From an uncultured Clostridium sp. (GTDB taxonomy: Bacteria; Bacillota; Clostridia; TANB77; CAG-508), in contig USHX01000004.1 in NCBI GenBank assembly GCA_900554565.1, positions 1 through 64,000 on the forward strand: a stretch of 64,000 nt of DNA, read 5' to 3'. Below the pieces are notes generated by a model. It did no database searches. It saw only the letters and a list, made by a program, of their open reading frames with translations, and was not told where the DNA came from. The translations under genes were made by a program, and so were the position numbers. How positions within the stretch are numbered: the first letter of the stretch is position 1; every line of letters starts with the position of its first letter. Shown here one piece after another: positions 7,255 through 15,748 of this stretch.

Positions 7255-9579
7255 ATGAAATATATAGATAAATTTTTGAAAGTTTTACACACAGATAGAA
7301 ACACATTTGCAACATATGTGCTAACATTAGTTTCAGTATATCTAGCTGTTGACAGATTAGTTGAAATGTTGCTTATGATTTTCACTGGTGTTTCTTATTC
7401 ATATTGGGGACCTATACAATATACTTTAGCACTAGCCTGCCCCGTATTTGCATTTTTATTTTCAGGTCCTTCAAAATTTGCCAATTCGAAAGCAAAAAAG
7501 GTAACACTATTTTATATTTATGTAATTGGTTTATATATAATTGCAGTATCAATGTTTACACAATGGCTAAACATGGGAGCATGGTTATTACTTTTATCAG
7601 TACCAAATTATGCAGAAATAATTACTGACTTTTCTGATTTAGTAACACCTGCAATGGTTAGTATTTCTTTATACTTACCATTGTCAACAATTTTCCCACT
7701 TTTCAAATGGCTATTCTTCGGTGTAAATGATAGTAGAGATAAAATCCAATCTATATGGGATTATGGTGGAATTGATTTATCAGACCAAAAAGCTGGAACA
7801 GGACCTTATACTTGTGAAGTATATTTATGTTACAACTCAGAAACTGGTAAAAATGTAGTAATTCCAGAAGTTTCAAGATATCAATCATTATTTGTATGTG
7901 GTGGTTCTGGTTCTGGAAAAACTTCTTTAATATATGAACCACTATTTGCAAGAGATATTGAAAGAAAATATTTCTTTAAAGAAGTTTCAAAAGAACTTGG
8001 TTATACAGCTTTAAAAACTGGTATTGCAACATTAGTTGCACCATATGATAATAACTATTTAAACCAAAACTTTAACTTAAATATGCTTACACCTACATAT
8101 GGAAAAGAAGCAATCTTCAAGGCATATGTTAAAAAAATGATATTAAACACAATGGGAAATGAAATAACTTATAGAAATATTGGTTTAACTTTAATGGCTC
8201 CAGATTATGAAGTGATTGGACATATGATTGATGTATGCAAAAACTTTGGAATATCTTATAATATAATAGACCCAAGTAACCCTAACTCAATCGGTCTAAA
8301 TCCATTTACATATGATGACCCATCAAAAATTGCGATTACAATTTCAGCTGTTATAAAAGCAATGTACAATACTGCACATGCTGATGTTGATGAAGCATAC
8401 AAAGAAGATATTGTTATGCAAGCAATTGAAAATTTAGCAATATTATTAAAAGAAATGTATCCAAGAATGAATGAAGGCAAACTTCCAAACATGGAAGATA
8501 TGCTAAAAATGTTCACTAACTTTGAATTAATAGAAAAAATGTGTGAAATACTTGCACATAATCAAGATTTAAAAGAAAAATACAGTGTAACACTTGCCTA
8601 CTTTAAGAAGAATTTCTACTCAAATGCTCCAGGAAGAAATAGTATTGAAAAATACATTTACTCTGTAATTAGTCAATTAGACAACTTATTAAGAATACCT
8701 GGAATTAAGAGTATATTATGTAACAGACATAATAATTTAGATTTTGATAAAATGCTTTCAAATGCAGATGTTACCTTTGTTTGTACAAGACGTGGAGACT
8801 TAGGAGCTGCAGCACATAAAGCTTTCGGATTATTCTTCTTAATTTCTATGCAAAATGCGGTTTTAAGAAGACCTGGAATTGAAAATTCTAGAATCCCACA
8901 TTTCTTATATATTGATGAATTTGCTGATTTCATCTGTAAAGATACTGAGGCAATGTTCACATTATATAGAAAATATAAAGTAGGAACTATTATTTCTACT
9001 CAAAGTTTACAACAATTAGAAACTCCTGAACTAGCAGTTAATTACAAAAGCACAATTCTTTCTAACTGTGCTAATAAAATATTTACTGGTAATGGAGATT
9101 ATGATGAACTTGAATGGTGGTCAAACGACTTTGGTAAATACAGACAATGGGAATATTCAAACAGTATGGATATGGCCAAAGGTGAATATGATAGTAAATA
9201 TGGTAATGTTAAATGGGCATTTACACAATACTTCAAACCTGGAAAACTTCAAAATTTAGGATTAAAAGATTGTGCTTATAAAGTAAAATCAAGTGGTGGA
9301 AAGCCAATTGTTGGTCCTGGTAAATTAGCTTTTCTAGAGTCTAAATACAAAGAGCCACATAAAATAAAGAAATTTGATTTCGGTAAATATTCTAATGGAG
9401 TAACTACTGAAACAGAAGATGATACATCTTCTAAAAAATTCGATTTAAAAAATTTAGATTTTCATGATGAAAGAAATGAAATAGATCCAATTCAAATTGA
9501 CACAACAGATTCTAAATATTTATTTGATAATGATGATGCAATTGTTGTTAATTTAAGAAAAAATAAGAAATCTAATTAA
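7255..9579 (+). CDS. VirD4/TraG-type conjugative coupling ATPase, stand-alone
   Basis: This 774-residue membrane-anchored ATPase belongs to the type IV secretion coupling protein family, which pumps DNA or protein substrates. Three to four membrane segments fill the first 160 residues. Walker A is GGSGSGKT at residues 216-223 and Walker B is LYIDEFADF with Asp554-Glu555. The TraM-recognition-like TIISTQSLQQLE and NCANKIFTGNGDYDE follow. The last 80 residues are acidic and low-complexity. Oddly, no relaxase, VirB4, VirB6 or integrase lies nearby: both flanks are housekeeping or metabolic genes. It may be an element remnant, or a resident ATPase with another export role. The AAAGGA ribosome site lies 9 bases before the start. 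Confidence 0.85.
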   Translation: MKYIDKFLKVLHTDRNTFATYVLTLVSVYLAVDRLVEMLLMIFTGVSYSYWGPIQYTLALACPVFAFLFSGPSKFANSKAKKVTLFYIYVIGLYIIAVSMFTQWLNMGAWLLLLSVPNYAEIITDFSDLVTPAMVSISLYLPLSTIFPLFKWLFFGVNDSRDKIQSIWDYGGIDLSDQKAGTGPYTCEVYLCYNSETGKNVVIPEVSRYQSLFVCGGSGSGKTSLIYEPLFARDIERKYFFKEVSKELGYTALKTGIATLVAPYDNNYLNQNFNLNMLTPTYGKEAIFKAYVKKMILNTMGNEITYRNIGLTLMAPDYEVIGHMIDVCKNFGISYNIIDPSNPNSIGLNPFTYDDPSKIAITISAVIKAMYNTAHADVDEAYKEDIVMQAIENLAILLKEMYPRMNEGKLPNMEDMLKMFTNFELIEKMCEILAHNQDLKEKYSVTLAYFKKNFYSNAPGRNSIEKYIYSVISQLDNLLRIPGIKSILCNRHNNLDFDKMLSNADVTFVCTRRGDLGAAAHKAFGLFFLISMQNAVLRRPGIENSRIPHFLYIDEFADFICKDTEAMFTLYRKYKVGTIISTQSLQQLETPELAVNYKSTILSNCANKIFTGNGDYDELEWWSNDFGKYRQWEYSNSMDMAKGEYDSKYGNVKWAFTQYFKPGKLQNLGLKDCAYKVKSSGGKPIVGPGKLAFLESKYKEPHKIKKFDFGKYSNGVTTETEDDTSSKKFDLKNLDFHDERNEIDPIQIDTTDSKYLFDNDDAIVVNLRKNKKSN

Positions 9580-9587
9580 TTACACTA

Positions 9588-9620
9588 AAAGGAGGTCGCA
9601 ATAAAAAGCGACCTCTAATT
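9588..9620 (+). terminator. Terminator after the VirD4-like gene
   Basis: A GGAGGTCGC / GCGACCTCT stem with an AATAAAAA loop starts about 10 bases after the stop. The T tail is interrupted (TAATTTAATTTAT), so efficiency may be moderate. Confidence 0.7.
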
Positions 9621-9653
9621 TAATTTATATTAAGTTCTTTTATATCAATTCTC

Positions 9654-10508
9654 TTAAAATGTAATTCCTAATAATTGAATTCCCAATCCTGCTATAACTC
9701 CTATTACATATAAAATTGCTATTACTTTTATATTTTCTTTTATTCCTTTGTTTGTTTTAAATAACACTGCTAGTCCAACTCCTGCTCCAACTAAAAGTCC
9801 TGATATTAAAGCTGATGCTGATATTACTTTTTCTAAGTAAAGTTGTGTTAATATAACAGATGCTGCACAGTTTGGTATAAGTCCTATTAAGCTTGTAATT
9901 GCTGGTCCTAATATTGGATTTATTTGTATAAAATCTGCTATTCTTTCTTCTCCTATAAAATATATTGCAATATTTATTAAAAGTGTAATTATTAATATAA
10001 AAACAAATATATTTAAAGTATGTTTTAATGCTGATTTTACTATTCCATGGTCACAGTGACAATGTTCTTTTTCACATAGGTCTTCTATTTTCTCTTCTTG
10101 GTTTTCATTTTTATTAAATATTCTTATTAATGCATCTATTATAAATCCTGCAATCATTCCTATTATAAATTTCACAAATAGTATTTTTATGATTGTTATT
10201 GCTGGTACAGCTTCAGATATGAATATTGGTAACATTTCATCTGATGTTGATAAATATACTGCAATTAATGTACCTAGTGTTATTACTCTTCCTGCATATA
10301 AATTAGTTGCAGATACTGAGAATCCACATTGTGGAAATATTCCTAAAAGACTTCCAAAAAATGGTCCGAATTTTCCTGATTTTTTTATTATATTTTTGGT
10401 TTTATTTCCTGTTTTGTGTTCTATATATTCCATTATTAAGTATGTTATAAATAAGAATGGAACTAGTTTTACACTGTCTATTACAGCTTCTTCTATTACT
10501 TCTAACAT
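9654..10508 (-). CDS. Putative heavy-metal / manganese exporter, ArsP_2-like permease
   Basis: This 284-residue integral membrane protein has about eight to ten hydrophobic segments. Two internal repeats carry related signatures, GIFPQCGFSVSATNLYA (about residue 57) and GLIPNCAASVILTQLYL (about residue 212), typical of the putative 10-TM heavy-metal exporter family (PF11449). A cytosolic loop between the halves contains LCEKEHCHCDHG, a likely metal-binding cluster. I infer efflux of a transition metal or metalloid; the ion is unknown. AAAGGA precedes the ATG. No regulator is adjacent. Confidence 0.75.
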   Translation of the reverse strand: MLEVIEEAVIDSVKLVPFLFITYLIMEYIEHKTGNKTKNIIKKSGKFGPFFGSLLGIFPQCGFSVSATNLYAGRVITLGTLIAVYLSTSDEMLPIFISEAVPAITIIKILFVKFIIGMIAGFIIDALIRIFNKNENQEEKIEDLCEKEHCHCDHGIVKSALKHTLNIFVFILIITLLINIAIYFIGEERIADFIQINPILGPAITSLIGLIPNCAASVILTQLYLEKVISASALISGLLVGAGVGLAVLFKTNKGIKENIKVIAILYVIGVIAGLGIQLLGITF

Positions 10509-10580
10509 TTTTCTTTCCTTTCTTTTTTGTTTTTATATAATAACATATTTTTTATTTGTTGTAAAGTTTTTTGACATGTT

Positions 10581-10606
10581 AAAAGCCACTATAAACTAGT
10601 GGCTCC
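10581..10606 (-). terminator. Terminator after the gene at 10613-10975
   Basis: On the minus strand, AGCCACTA and TAGTGGCT pair around GTTTA and are followed by TTTTAA. It lies directly after the stop codon. Confidence 0.7.
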
Positions 10607-10612
10607 GGACTT

Positions 10613-10975
10613 TTATTTTTTCCCTTTGTAGCGTATAGATTTTAATTCATCATCTAATTCTGCAAAAGGCTTAGCAATTTTATACAGTGTCACAGCATTT
10701 TTCCAAGAAATCGAAAAAAGATACGCTTTATCATTAAATTTGGTATAAACTCCCTCATTCTTAAAATGAAGAAATTCTAAAATTTTTTCTGCATTTGGGT
10801 CTTTTTTTAATTCTTTTTCTAAGACCACAACACATAGCTTTGTTTCTGCTTTTTCAAGTGGTATTACATATCTATCAAAATCTATTAAATATCTAAAGAC
10901 TTTACTCACCACATTTAGCATTTCTTCTGTGTCAACTGTTTCTATTGCTTTTTCTTGTACTGTATTTTCTTCCAT
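10613..10975 (-). CDS. Hypothetical protein, 120 aa
   Basis: I do not recognise this protein. It is soluble and mixed alpha/beta, with a disordered acidic first 20 residues and then a compact domain containing VSKVFRYLIDFDRYVIPLEKAETKLCVVVLEKEL. There are no obvious catalytic motifs and one Cys. The ATG at 10975 is chosen because AGGAGG sits 8 bases upstream; another ATG two codons earlier is too close to it. It has its own terminator and lies between a metal permease and an Asn-rich membrane protein, giving no functional hint. Confidence 0.65.
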   Translation of the reverse strand: MEENTVQEKAIETVDTEEMLNVVSKVFRYLIDFDRYVIPLEKAETKLCVVVLEKELKKDPNAEKILEFLHFKNEGVYTKFNDKAYLFSISWKNAVTLYKIAKPFAELDDELKSIRYKGKK

Positions 10976-11046
10976 TGTCATGTCCTCCTAATCTTTAGTA
11001 CACACTTATTATACTACTTTTTAGAGAATTAGTCAAATTATGTTAA

Positions 11047-11598
11047 TTATCTTCTTCTATAACAACCGCAAATAGAACCAGTATTTCCATTACTATTTGG
11101 TACAACATTTATTCTTGCAGATACACCATTTCTTCCAATATTATTGTTGTTGCATCCACATTGGTTATTATTAGAATTAATTGTTAATAAATTATTATTA
11201 TTTCCATTAGCACAGTTACTTGATATTGTAAGCAAGTTTCCATCATCATTATTTCCACATGAACTACTTATTGTTAGCAATTCATTTACATCATTATCTG
11301 TATTGTTACACCCACAAGAATTTCGATTATTTCCATTTCTTCGCTGATTATCAAATTCATTTAGTCTATTTATTAATTTGCAAATTAAACACACCAAAAC
11401 TGCTGTTATAAAACTAATTATTGTATACACAATTGTTGCTATTAAATATGTTAAATTTCCTATTACAAATGTTACAATTAAAAACACAGCAAAAATGATT
11501 CCAGCAACTAAAAATGGACATTTTAATATTTTTTGTAATGCTATTGATATTATAATTGTAGCCAATGGTAAAGCAAAAAATATAAGTAAATTATTCAT
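11047..11598 (-). CDS. Membrane protein with DUF2651-like N-terminus and Asn/Cys-rich repeats
   Basis: This is a 183-residue protein. The first 75 residues hold three hydrophobic segments resembling small Bacillus DUF2651 (YbeF-like) proteins. The rest is a low-complexity tail dominated by Asn, Ser, Gly and Cys. Three tandem units share the core LLTIS(S/N) followed by Asn-rich linkers, and CGCNN occurs repeatedly before a final GSICGCYRRR. The GGAG ribosome site lies 8 bases before the ATG. The Cys-Gly-Cys motifs suggest metal binding or disulfide cross-linking at the cell or spore surface, but that is inference. The repeated asparagine tract is unlike every other gene here. Confidence 0.65.
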   Translation of the reverse strand: MNNLLIFFALPLATIIISIALQKILKCPFLVAGIIFAVFLIVTFVIGNLTYLIATIVYTIISFITAVLVCLICKLINRLNEFDNQRRNGNNRNSCGCNNTDNDVNELLTISSSCGNNDDGNLLTISSNCANGNNNNLLTINSNNNQCGCNNNNIGRNGVSARINVVPNSNGNTGSICGCYRRR

Positions 11599-11665
11599 AG
11601 TTTTCTCTCCTTTTCCTTTTTTACTATATTTTATGCTTTTTTCACTTTTTGGTTAACAAAATATA

Positions 11666-12411
11666 TTATTCATATTCTACACTAACTAAATATAATCCTT
11701 GTGGTGGTAATGTTTTACCGGCATTTTCTCTTTTTTGGGATTCAATTATGTTTGATATATCTTCTGGTTGTAATTTTCCTATCCCAACATCTACTAATGT
11801 TCCACTAATTATTCTTACCATATTATATAAAAATCCATTCCCAGTTAGTTCTATATAAATTCTGTTATTTGGCATTTCTTTTACTATTGCTTTATAAATA
11901 GTTCTAACACTACTTTTACTGCTTGTGCCACTTGCTTTAAATGCCTTAAAATCATGTTCACCTTCAAAGTATTTTGCAGCTTTATTCATCTTTTCTACAT
12001 CTAATTTCATTGATATATGTGTTTCTAAATTTCTATATATTGCTGTTCCATATTGTGTATTATTTATTATGTATCTATATGTTTTCTTTTTGCAAGTAAG
12101 TCTGCTATGAAATTGTTCTGGAACTTCTTCAGCAGCCAATATTCTTATTGATTTTTTTAAGTTTGTATTTATAGCTATTGGTATTTTTTCAATTGGAATA
12201 TTTGAATTTGTTTTAAAATTCGCAACTTGTCCGAAGTGCATGAACTCCTCTATCTGTTCTTCCTGATGCCATAAGGTTTATCTCTTCTTCTTTTGTTACT
12301 TGTTTAATTGCATTTTCTATTGTCCCTTGTATATTTAGCTTATCTGGTTGTTTTTGCCAACCGGTTAAATTCTTTACCATCATATTCTATTGTTAGTTTT
12401 ATATTTCTCAT
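11666..12411 (-). CDS. truA: tRNA pseudouridine(38-40) synthase, two +1 frameshifts at CGG
   Basis: TruA converts uridines 38-40 of the anticodon stem-loop to pseudouridine. No single frame encodes it. The start MRNIKLTIEYDGKEFN (ATG 12411, GAAGGG site) is in one frame. At AAC-CGG-T the C must be skipped to read GWQKQPDKLNIQGTIENA. At CTT-CGG-A a second C must be skipped to pass from SGRTDRGVHAL (catalytic Asp) to GQVANF and the intact C-terminal domain. With both skips the product is 247 residues, the normal length, with every family motif present. Without them, translation stops within six or seven codons. Loss of TruA is known to affect frame maintenance in enteric bacteria, so autoregulation is conceivable. 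It is essentially certain as a gene; how it is decoded is inference. Confidence 0.9.
12230..12236 (-). other. +1 frameshift site 2 of truA (CTT CGG A)
   Basis: Minus-strand CTT CGG A lies in the translated frame after the first shift. Skipping the C (complement of G at 12233) gives CTT GGA CAA, restoring HALGQV, the conserved TruA sequence after the catalytic GRTD loop. The unshifted frame ends at TAA six codons later. An AGAGGAG sequence lies about 11 bases upstream. Confidence 0.85.
12360..12366 (-). other. +1 frameshift site 1 of truA (AAC CGG T)
   Basis: Minus-strand AAC CGG T interrupts the YDGKEF-N-GWQKQP motif. Skipping the C gives AAC GGT TGG, restoring the Gly-Trp-Gln found in TruA enzymes. 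The unshifted frame meets TAA seven codons after CGG. GGTTG and CAACC immediately downstream could form a small 5-pair hairpin. Confidence 0.85.
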
Positions 12412-12463
12412 ATTTTATTCCCTTCTTAAGATATAACACTACCTATATTTTTTCTTTCTAACA

Positions 12464-12492
12464 ATAAAAGCCCGCATAAAGCGACCTTTTAT
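12464..12492 (-). terminator. Possible terminator overlapping the cdaA stop
   Basis: On the minus strand, AAAAGGTCGC pairs with GCGGGCTTTT (one mismatch, one wobble) around a short loop. It would separate cdaA from truA. Confidence 0.5.
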
Positions 12493-13409
12493 TTTTCTTC
12501 TTTCTTTTCTATTTTCATTTTTTCTTTTAGTTTTTTTAATCTATTTTTTCTTTCTTTTTTCTCTATTGCAAATCTTTTTGTTACAACATTACTTATTAAG
12601 ATTTTTTTCAATACATCTTCTCTAACATCTGCTATTAGTGTTCCATCTTTTGCAACTGATATTTTTCCTGTCTCTTCTGATACAACAACTACTATGCTGT
12701 CTGATTCTTTTGATATTCCAATCGCTGCTCTATGTCTTGTTCCTAATTCTTTTGCAATATCATTGTCATCTGCTAATGGTAACACACAAGCTGCTGCTGC
12801 TATTTTATTTCCAGATATTACAACTGCACCATCATGAAGTGGAGTTTTTGGCACAAATATATTTACTAGCAATTGTGGTGAAACTTCTGCATCCATTGGT
12901 ATTCCTGTTGCGATTATATCTTGGATTTTTATATCTCTTTCTATTACTATTAGTGCTCCTGTTTTTGTTTTTGAAAGTTCTTCTGCTGCTATTACTATTT
13001 TGTATATGTCTTCTTTTGCTTTTGTAGATAAATCTTTATCTATTCCAAAAAATTGTGTTAATTTATTTGTTCCTAGTTGTTCTAATGCACGCCTTAATTC
13101 CGGCTGGAATATTACTAATATTGCTATTACTCCAACATTCATAATTCCTGTTAATATCCAATTTAGTATTTTCAAATTGAATAATCCACTTACCCATGTT
13201 GCAACAACTAATAATGCTATTCCCTTTATTAATTGCCATGCTCTAGAACCTTTTACTATTCTGAAAAAGCAATATAATAAGAATATAACTAGTGTCAAAT
13301 CTATTATTAATGTTACTAGCTCAAATGGATTTGTTTGTAAAGATTTTATATATTCTACAATGCTTTCTTTATAAAAACTTTCCCAATTCATTCCTAAATT
13401 TATTACCAT
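12489..13409 (-). CDS. cdaA: Diadenylate cyclase CdaA
   Basis: This 306-residue membrane protein makes the second messenger cyclic di-AMP, which controls potassium uptake and cell-wall homeostasis. Three hydrophobic segments span about residues 30-105. The cyclase (DisA_N) domain follows, with IFQPELRRALEQLG, the DGA motif in LHDGAVVISG and the RHRAA motif in GTRHRAAIGIS; these are the ATP-binding and catalytic signatures. The tail is lysine-rich. The start is uncertain: a weak site precedes the first ATG, and a second ATG six codons in has AGGA too close. YbbR/CdaR, its usual partner, is not adjacent. Confidence 0.93.
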   Translation of the reverse strand: MVINLGMNWESFYKESIVEYIKSLQTNPFELVTLIIDLTLVIFLLYCFFRIVKGSRAWQLIKGIALLVVATWVSGLFNLKILNWILTGIMNVGVIAILVIFQPELRRALEQLGTNKLTQFFGIDKDLSTKAKEDIYKIVIAAEELSKTKTGALIVIERDIKIQDIIATGIPMDAEVSPQLLVNIFVPKTPLHDGAVVISGNKIAAAACVLPLADDNDIAKELGTRHRAAIGISKESDSIVVVVSEETGKISVAKDGTLIADVREDVLKKILISNVVTKRFAIEKKERKNRLKKLKEKMKIEKKEEK

Positions 13410-13459
13410 ATATTTATTCTTTTATTGTTTTTATAAACAATATCTCCTTCCATTTTTTA

Positions 13460-13597
13460 TTATATTAATGCGTAAATAAGTGATGCTACTGTTCCTACTA
13501 CCATTAATAATGCTAGAAAACCTGCCATTACTTTTACAAATATTTGTCCTTTATCATATTTATGTTTTTTTATTATTTTTTCTTTTTGTTTTTTCAT
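13460..13597 (-). CDS. Small single-pass membrane protein, 45 aa (DUF4044-like)
   Basis: This short ORF begins MKKQKEKIIKKHKYDKGQ, strongly basic, and continues as one hydrophobic helix (VKVMAGFLALLMVVGTVASLIYAL) up to the stop. AAAGGA lies 8 bases before the chosen ATG; an ATG two codons earlier overlaps that site. The design, a basic N-terminus plus one helix, resembles DUF4044 and similar small Firmicutes membrane proteins found near housekeeping genes. Its role is unknown. It lies just upstream of cdaA on the same strand and may be co-transcribed. Confidence 0.7.
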   Translation of the reverse strand: MKKQKEKIIKKHKYDKGQIFVKVMAGFLALLMVVGTVASLIYALI

Positions 13598-13738
13598 TTT
13601 CTTCATCCTTTCTTTGTTTTTCATTTGTTATTATAGCATATTAAAATATTTTTTTAAACCTTTTTGTTGCTTTTTTTAGAATATTACATTTTTGGTAAAA
13701 TAATGAATAATTTAATAACACAAATTATATAACATAGG

Positions 13739-13783
13739 AAAAAGACTAGAAAAATGTTATTCATAATTCTAGTCTTTTAAATA
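13739..13783 (-). terminator. Terminator after the pyrimidine phosphorylase gene
   Basis: On the minus strand, AAAAGACTAGAA pairs with TTCTAGTCTTTT around a longer loop and is followed by TTCC. It starts just after the stop codon. Confidence 0.75.
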
Positions 13784-13784
13784 G

Positions 13785-15089
13785 CTATTCTATAATTTTA
13801 ATAATTGCTTTTTGTTTTTCTGCCACTTCCTGTCTAATCTTCACTGTTTGTAACAACTCTTTTTTAGCAATCTCTAGATTATCATAATTATCTGAATGGA
13901 TATATGCAATAACTTCATCTTTTTGTACTTTGCTACCAACCTTTTTCAATAACTCAATTCCAACTAATTTATCAATTTTATCTTCCTTTTTCTTTCTTCC
14001 AGCACCTAAATCACATGCTATTTTACCTACTTTTTTAGCATCTATTTTATAAACATAACCTGAACTTTTACTATATACTGGTTCAATATATTTTGATTTC
14101 GGAATATTTTCTAAATCTGAAATATAAGTTGTGTCCCCTCCTTGATTTTTTACTAATTCTAAAAATTTCTTATATGCTTTTCCATTTTCTATATTTTTCA
14201 TTAGAAGTTTTTTAGCTTTTTCTATATCTTCTTCTATTTCAGCCAGCTTTAACATATAAGCCCCAAGTTCTAAAGCAACTTCTTTTAAGTCTTCTGGCAT
14301 GTCACCTTTTAATGCTTTTACAGCTTCTTCAACTTCTAGCAAATTTCCTATATTGTAACCTAATGGTTCATCCATATTTGTTAATATACACACTGTTTGT
14401 CTATCTGCAAGTTTTCCAATACTTATCATTTCTTTTGCAAGTTTTTCTGCATCTTTCCTATTTTTCATAAAAGCTCCGCTTCCAACTGTAACATCTAAAA
14501 CTATCTTTTGAGCCCCACTTGCTATTTTTTTACTCATTATGCTTGATGCAATTAGTGGTATACTTTCGACACATGATATTGCATCTCTTAGGCTGTATAA
14601 TTTCTTGTCAGCTGGTGCTAAGTTTAATGTCTGTGAAATCATACTTATTCCTATCTTATCCACATTTTCTACAAACTTGTTTACATCTATTGCTGTTTTA
14701 TATCCAGGAATTGATTCCAATTTGTCTACAGTTCCTCCTGTAAATCCTAGCCCTCTTCCTGACATCTTTGCCACTGCAACTCCACATGATGCAACTAGTG
14801 GAAGCAAAACTAAAGATACTTTATCTCCTACTCCACCTGTTGAATGTTTGTCTACTATTATTTTATTTAATTTTGATAAATCTAATATTTCTCCTGAATG
14901 AGCCATTGCTAAACTCAAATTTGTTGTTTCTTGTTTTGTCATTCCATTTATAAAAATAGCCATTACTAGTGCTGCTGCTTGATAGTCTGTTATATTTTCT
15001 TCTGTATATCCATTTACAAAGTATTTTATTTCTTCTTTTGTTAATTCTTGATTTTCTCTTTTTTTCTCTATTATTTCTAAAATATTCAT
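13785..15089 (-). CDS. pdp: Pyrimidine-nucleoside / thymidine phosphorylase
   Basis: This 434-residue enzyme splits pyrimidine nucleosides with phosphate, feeding sugar phosphates to catabolism and bases to salvage. The signature VDKHSTGGVGDKVSL (phosphate loop) and SGRGLGFTGGTVDKLESIPG (base site) are both present near residues 80-125. An alpha domain precedes them, and a C-terminal domain with lipoyl-like fold ends in KIRQEVAEKQ. The length matches the family. The ATG at 15089 follows an AGGTG site by 8 bases. It is followed upstream by rnhB with about 13 bases between, suggesting one operon. Pdp versus DeoA substrate range cannot be told from sequence. Confidence 0.92.
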   Translation of the reverse strand: MNILEIIEKKRENQELTKEEIKYFVNGYTEENITDYQAAALVMAIFINGMTKQETTNLSLAMAHSGEILDLSKLNKIIVDKHSTGGVGDKVSLVLLPLVASCGVAVAKMSGRGLGFTGGTVDKLESIPGYKTAIDVNKFVENVDKIGISMISQTLNLAPADKKLYSLRDAISCVESIPLIASSIMSKKIASGAQKIVLDVTVGSGAFMKNRKDAEKLAKEMISIGKLADRQTVCILTNMDEPLGYNIGNLLEVEEAVKALKGDMPEDLKEVALELGAYMLKLAEIEEDIEKAKKLLMKNIENGKAYKKFLELVKNQGGDTTYISDLENIPKSKYIEPVYSKSSGYVYKIDAKKVGKIACDLGAGRKKKEDKIDKLVGIELLKKVGSKVQKDEVIAYIHSDNYDNLEIAKKELLQTVKIRQEVAEKQKAIIKIIE

Positions 15090-15102
15090 ATGTATCACCT
15101 AT

Positions 15103-15729
15103 TTATACAAATTTTTTTGTAAATGTTCTTCTGTGAATTGGGCATAGACCATATTCTTTTATTGCTGCTATATGTTTGGCTGTTCCATATCCTTTATGTG
15201 AAATAAAACCATATTGTGGATATATTTCATCCCATTGTCTCATTATTCTGTCCCTTGTCACTTTGGCAAGTATTGATGCTGCAGCAATATTGTAGCATTT
15301 TGCATCACCTTTTATTATTGGCTCATATGGTATCCCTCTTGTGTTTATACCTGTTAAAGCATCTACTACTATTAAATCTGGTTTTATATCTAGTCCATCT
15401 ACTACTTGTGTTACTCCACTTTTTGTTGCATTTAATATATTTATATCATCAATTACATCTTGACCAATTATTGCAACAGAATAACTTATTGCTTCTTCTA
15501 TTATTAAGTCATATAGTTTTTCACGCTTTTTTTCAGATACTTTTTTAGAATCATTTACACCTTCTATCATTGAATCTTTTGGCATTATTACTCCTGCTAC
15601 TACCACTGGTCCTGCTAAAGGTCCTCTTCCTGCTTCATCAATTCCACAGATATTTTTAAATCCTTTTTCATATAAATCTTTTTCTATTTCTTTTAATTTT
15701 GTTAATCTTTCTAGTTCTTTTTCTTTCAT
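15103..15729 (-). CDS. rnhB: Ribonuclease HII
   Basis: This 208-residue enzyme removes ribonucleotides from DNA and RNA primers. The family signature GIDEAGRGPLAGPVVVAG near residue 24 contains the first Asp-Glu metal ligands. VVDALT supplies another Asp and KGDAKCYNIAAASILAKVTRD the conserved Lys/Asp/Ser stretch. The end HRRTFTKKFV is typical. AAAGGAA lies about 11 bases before the ATG. It sits between the pilin-like gene and pdp on the same strand, with short gaps. Confidence 0.95.
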   Translation of the reverse strand: MKEKELERLTKLKEIEKDLYEKGFKNICGIDEAGRGPLAGPVVVAGVIMPKDSMIEGVNDSKKVSEKKREKLYDLIIEEAISYSVAIIGQDVIDDINILNATKSGVTQVVDGLDIKPDLIVVDALTGINTRGIPYEPIIKGDAKCYNIAAASILAKVTRDRIMRQWDEIYPQYGFISHKGYGTAKHIAAIKEYGLCPIHRRTFTKKFV

Positions 15730-15748
15730 TTTTATTGTTTCCTTTGTT

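Noticed and set aside
7255..9579. An integrated conjugative element around the VirD4-like gene.
   Set aside because: No integrase, relaxase, att repeats or other transfer genes are visible on either side.
11666..12411. truA as an N-terminally truncated gene starting at the internal ATG near 12241.
   Set aside because: The upstream 170 bases encode the missing TruA N-terminus in two other frames with all motifs, so it is one gene with two shifts.
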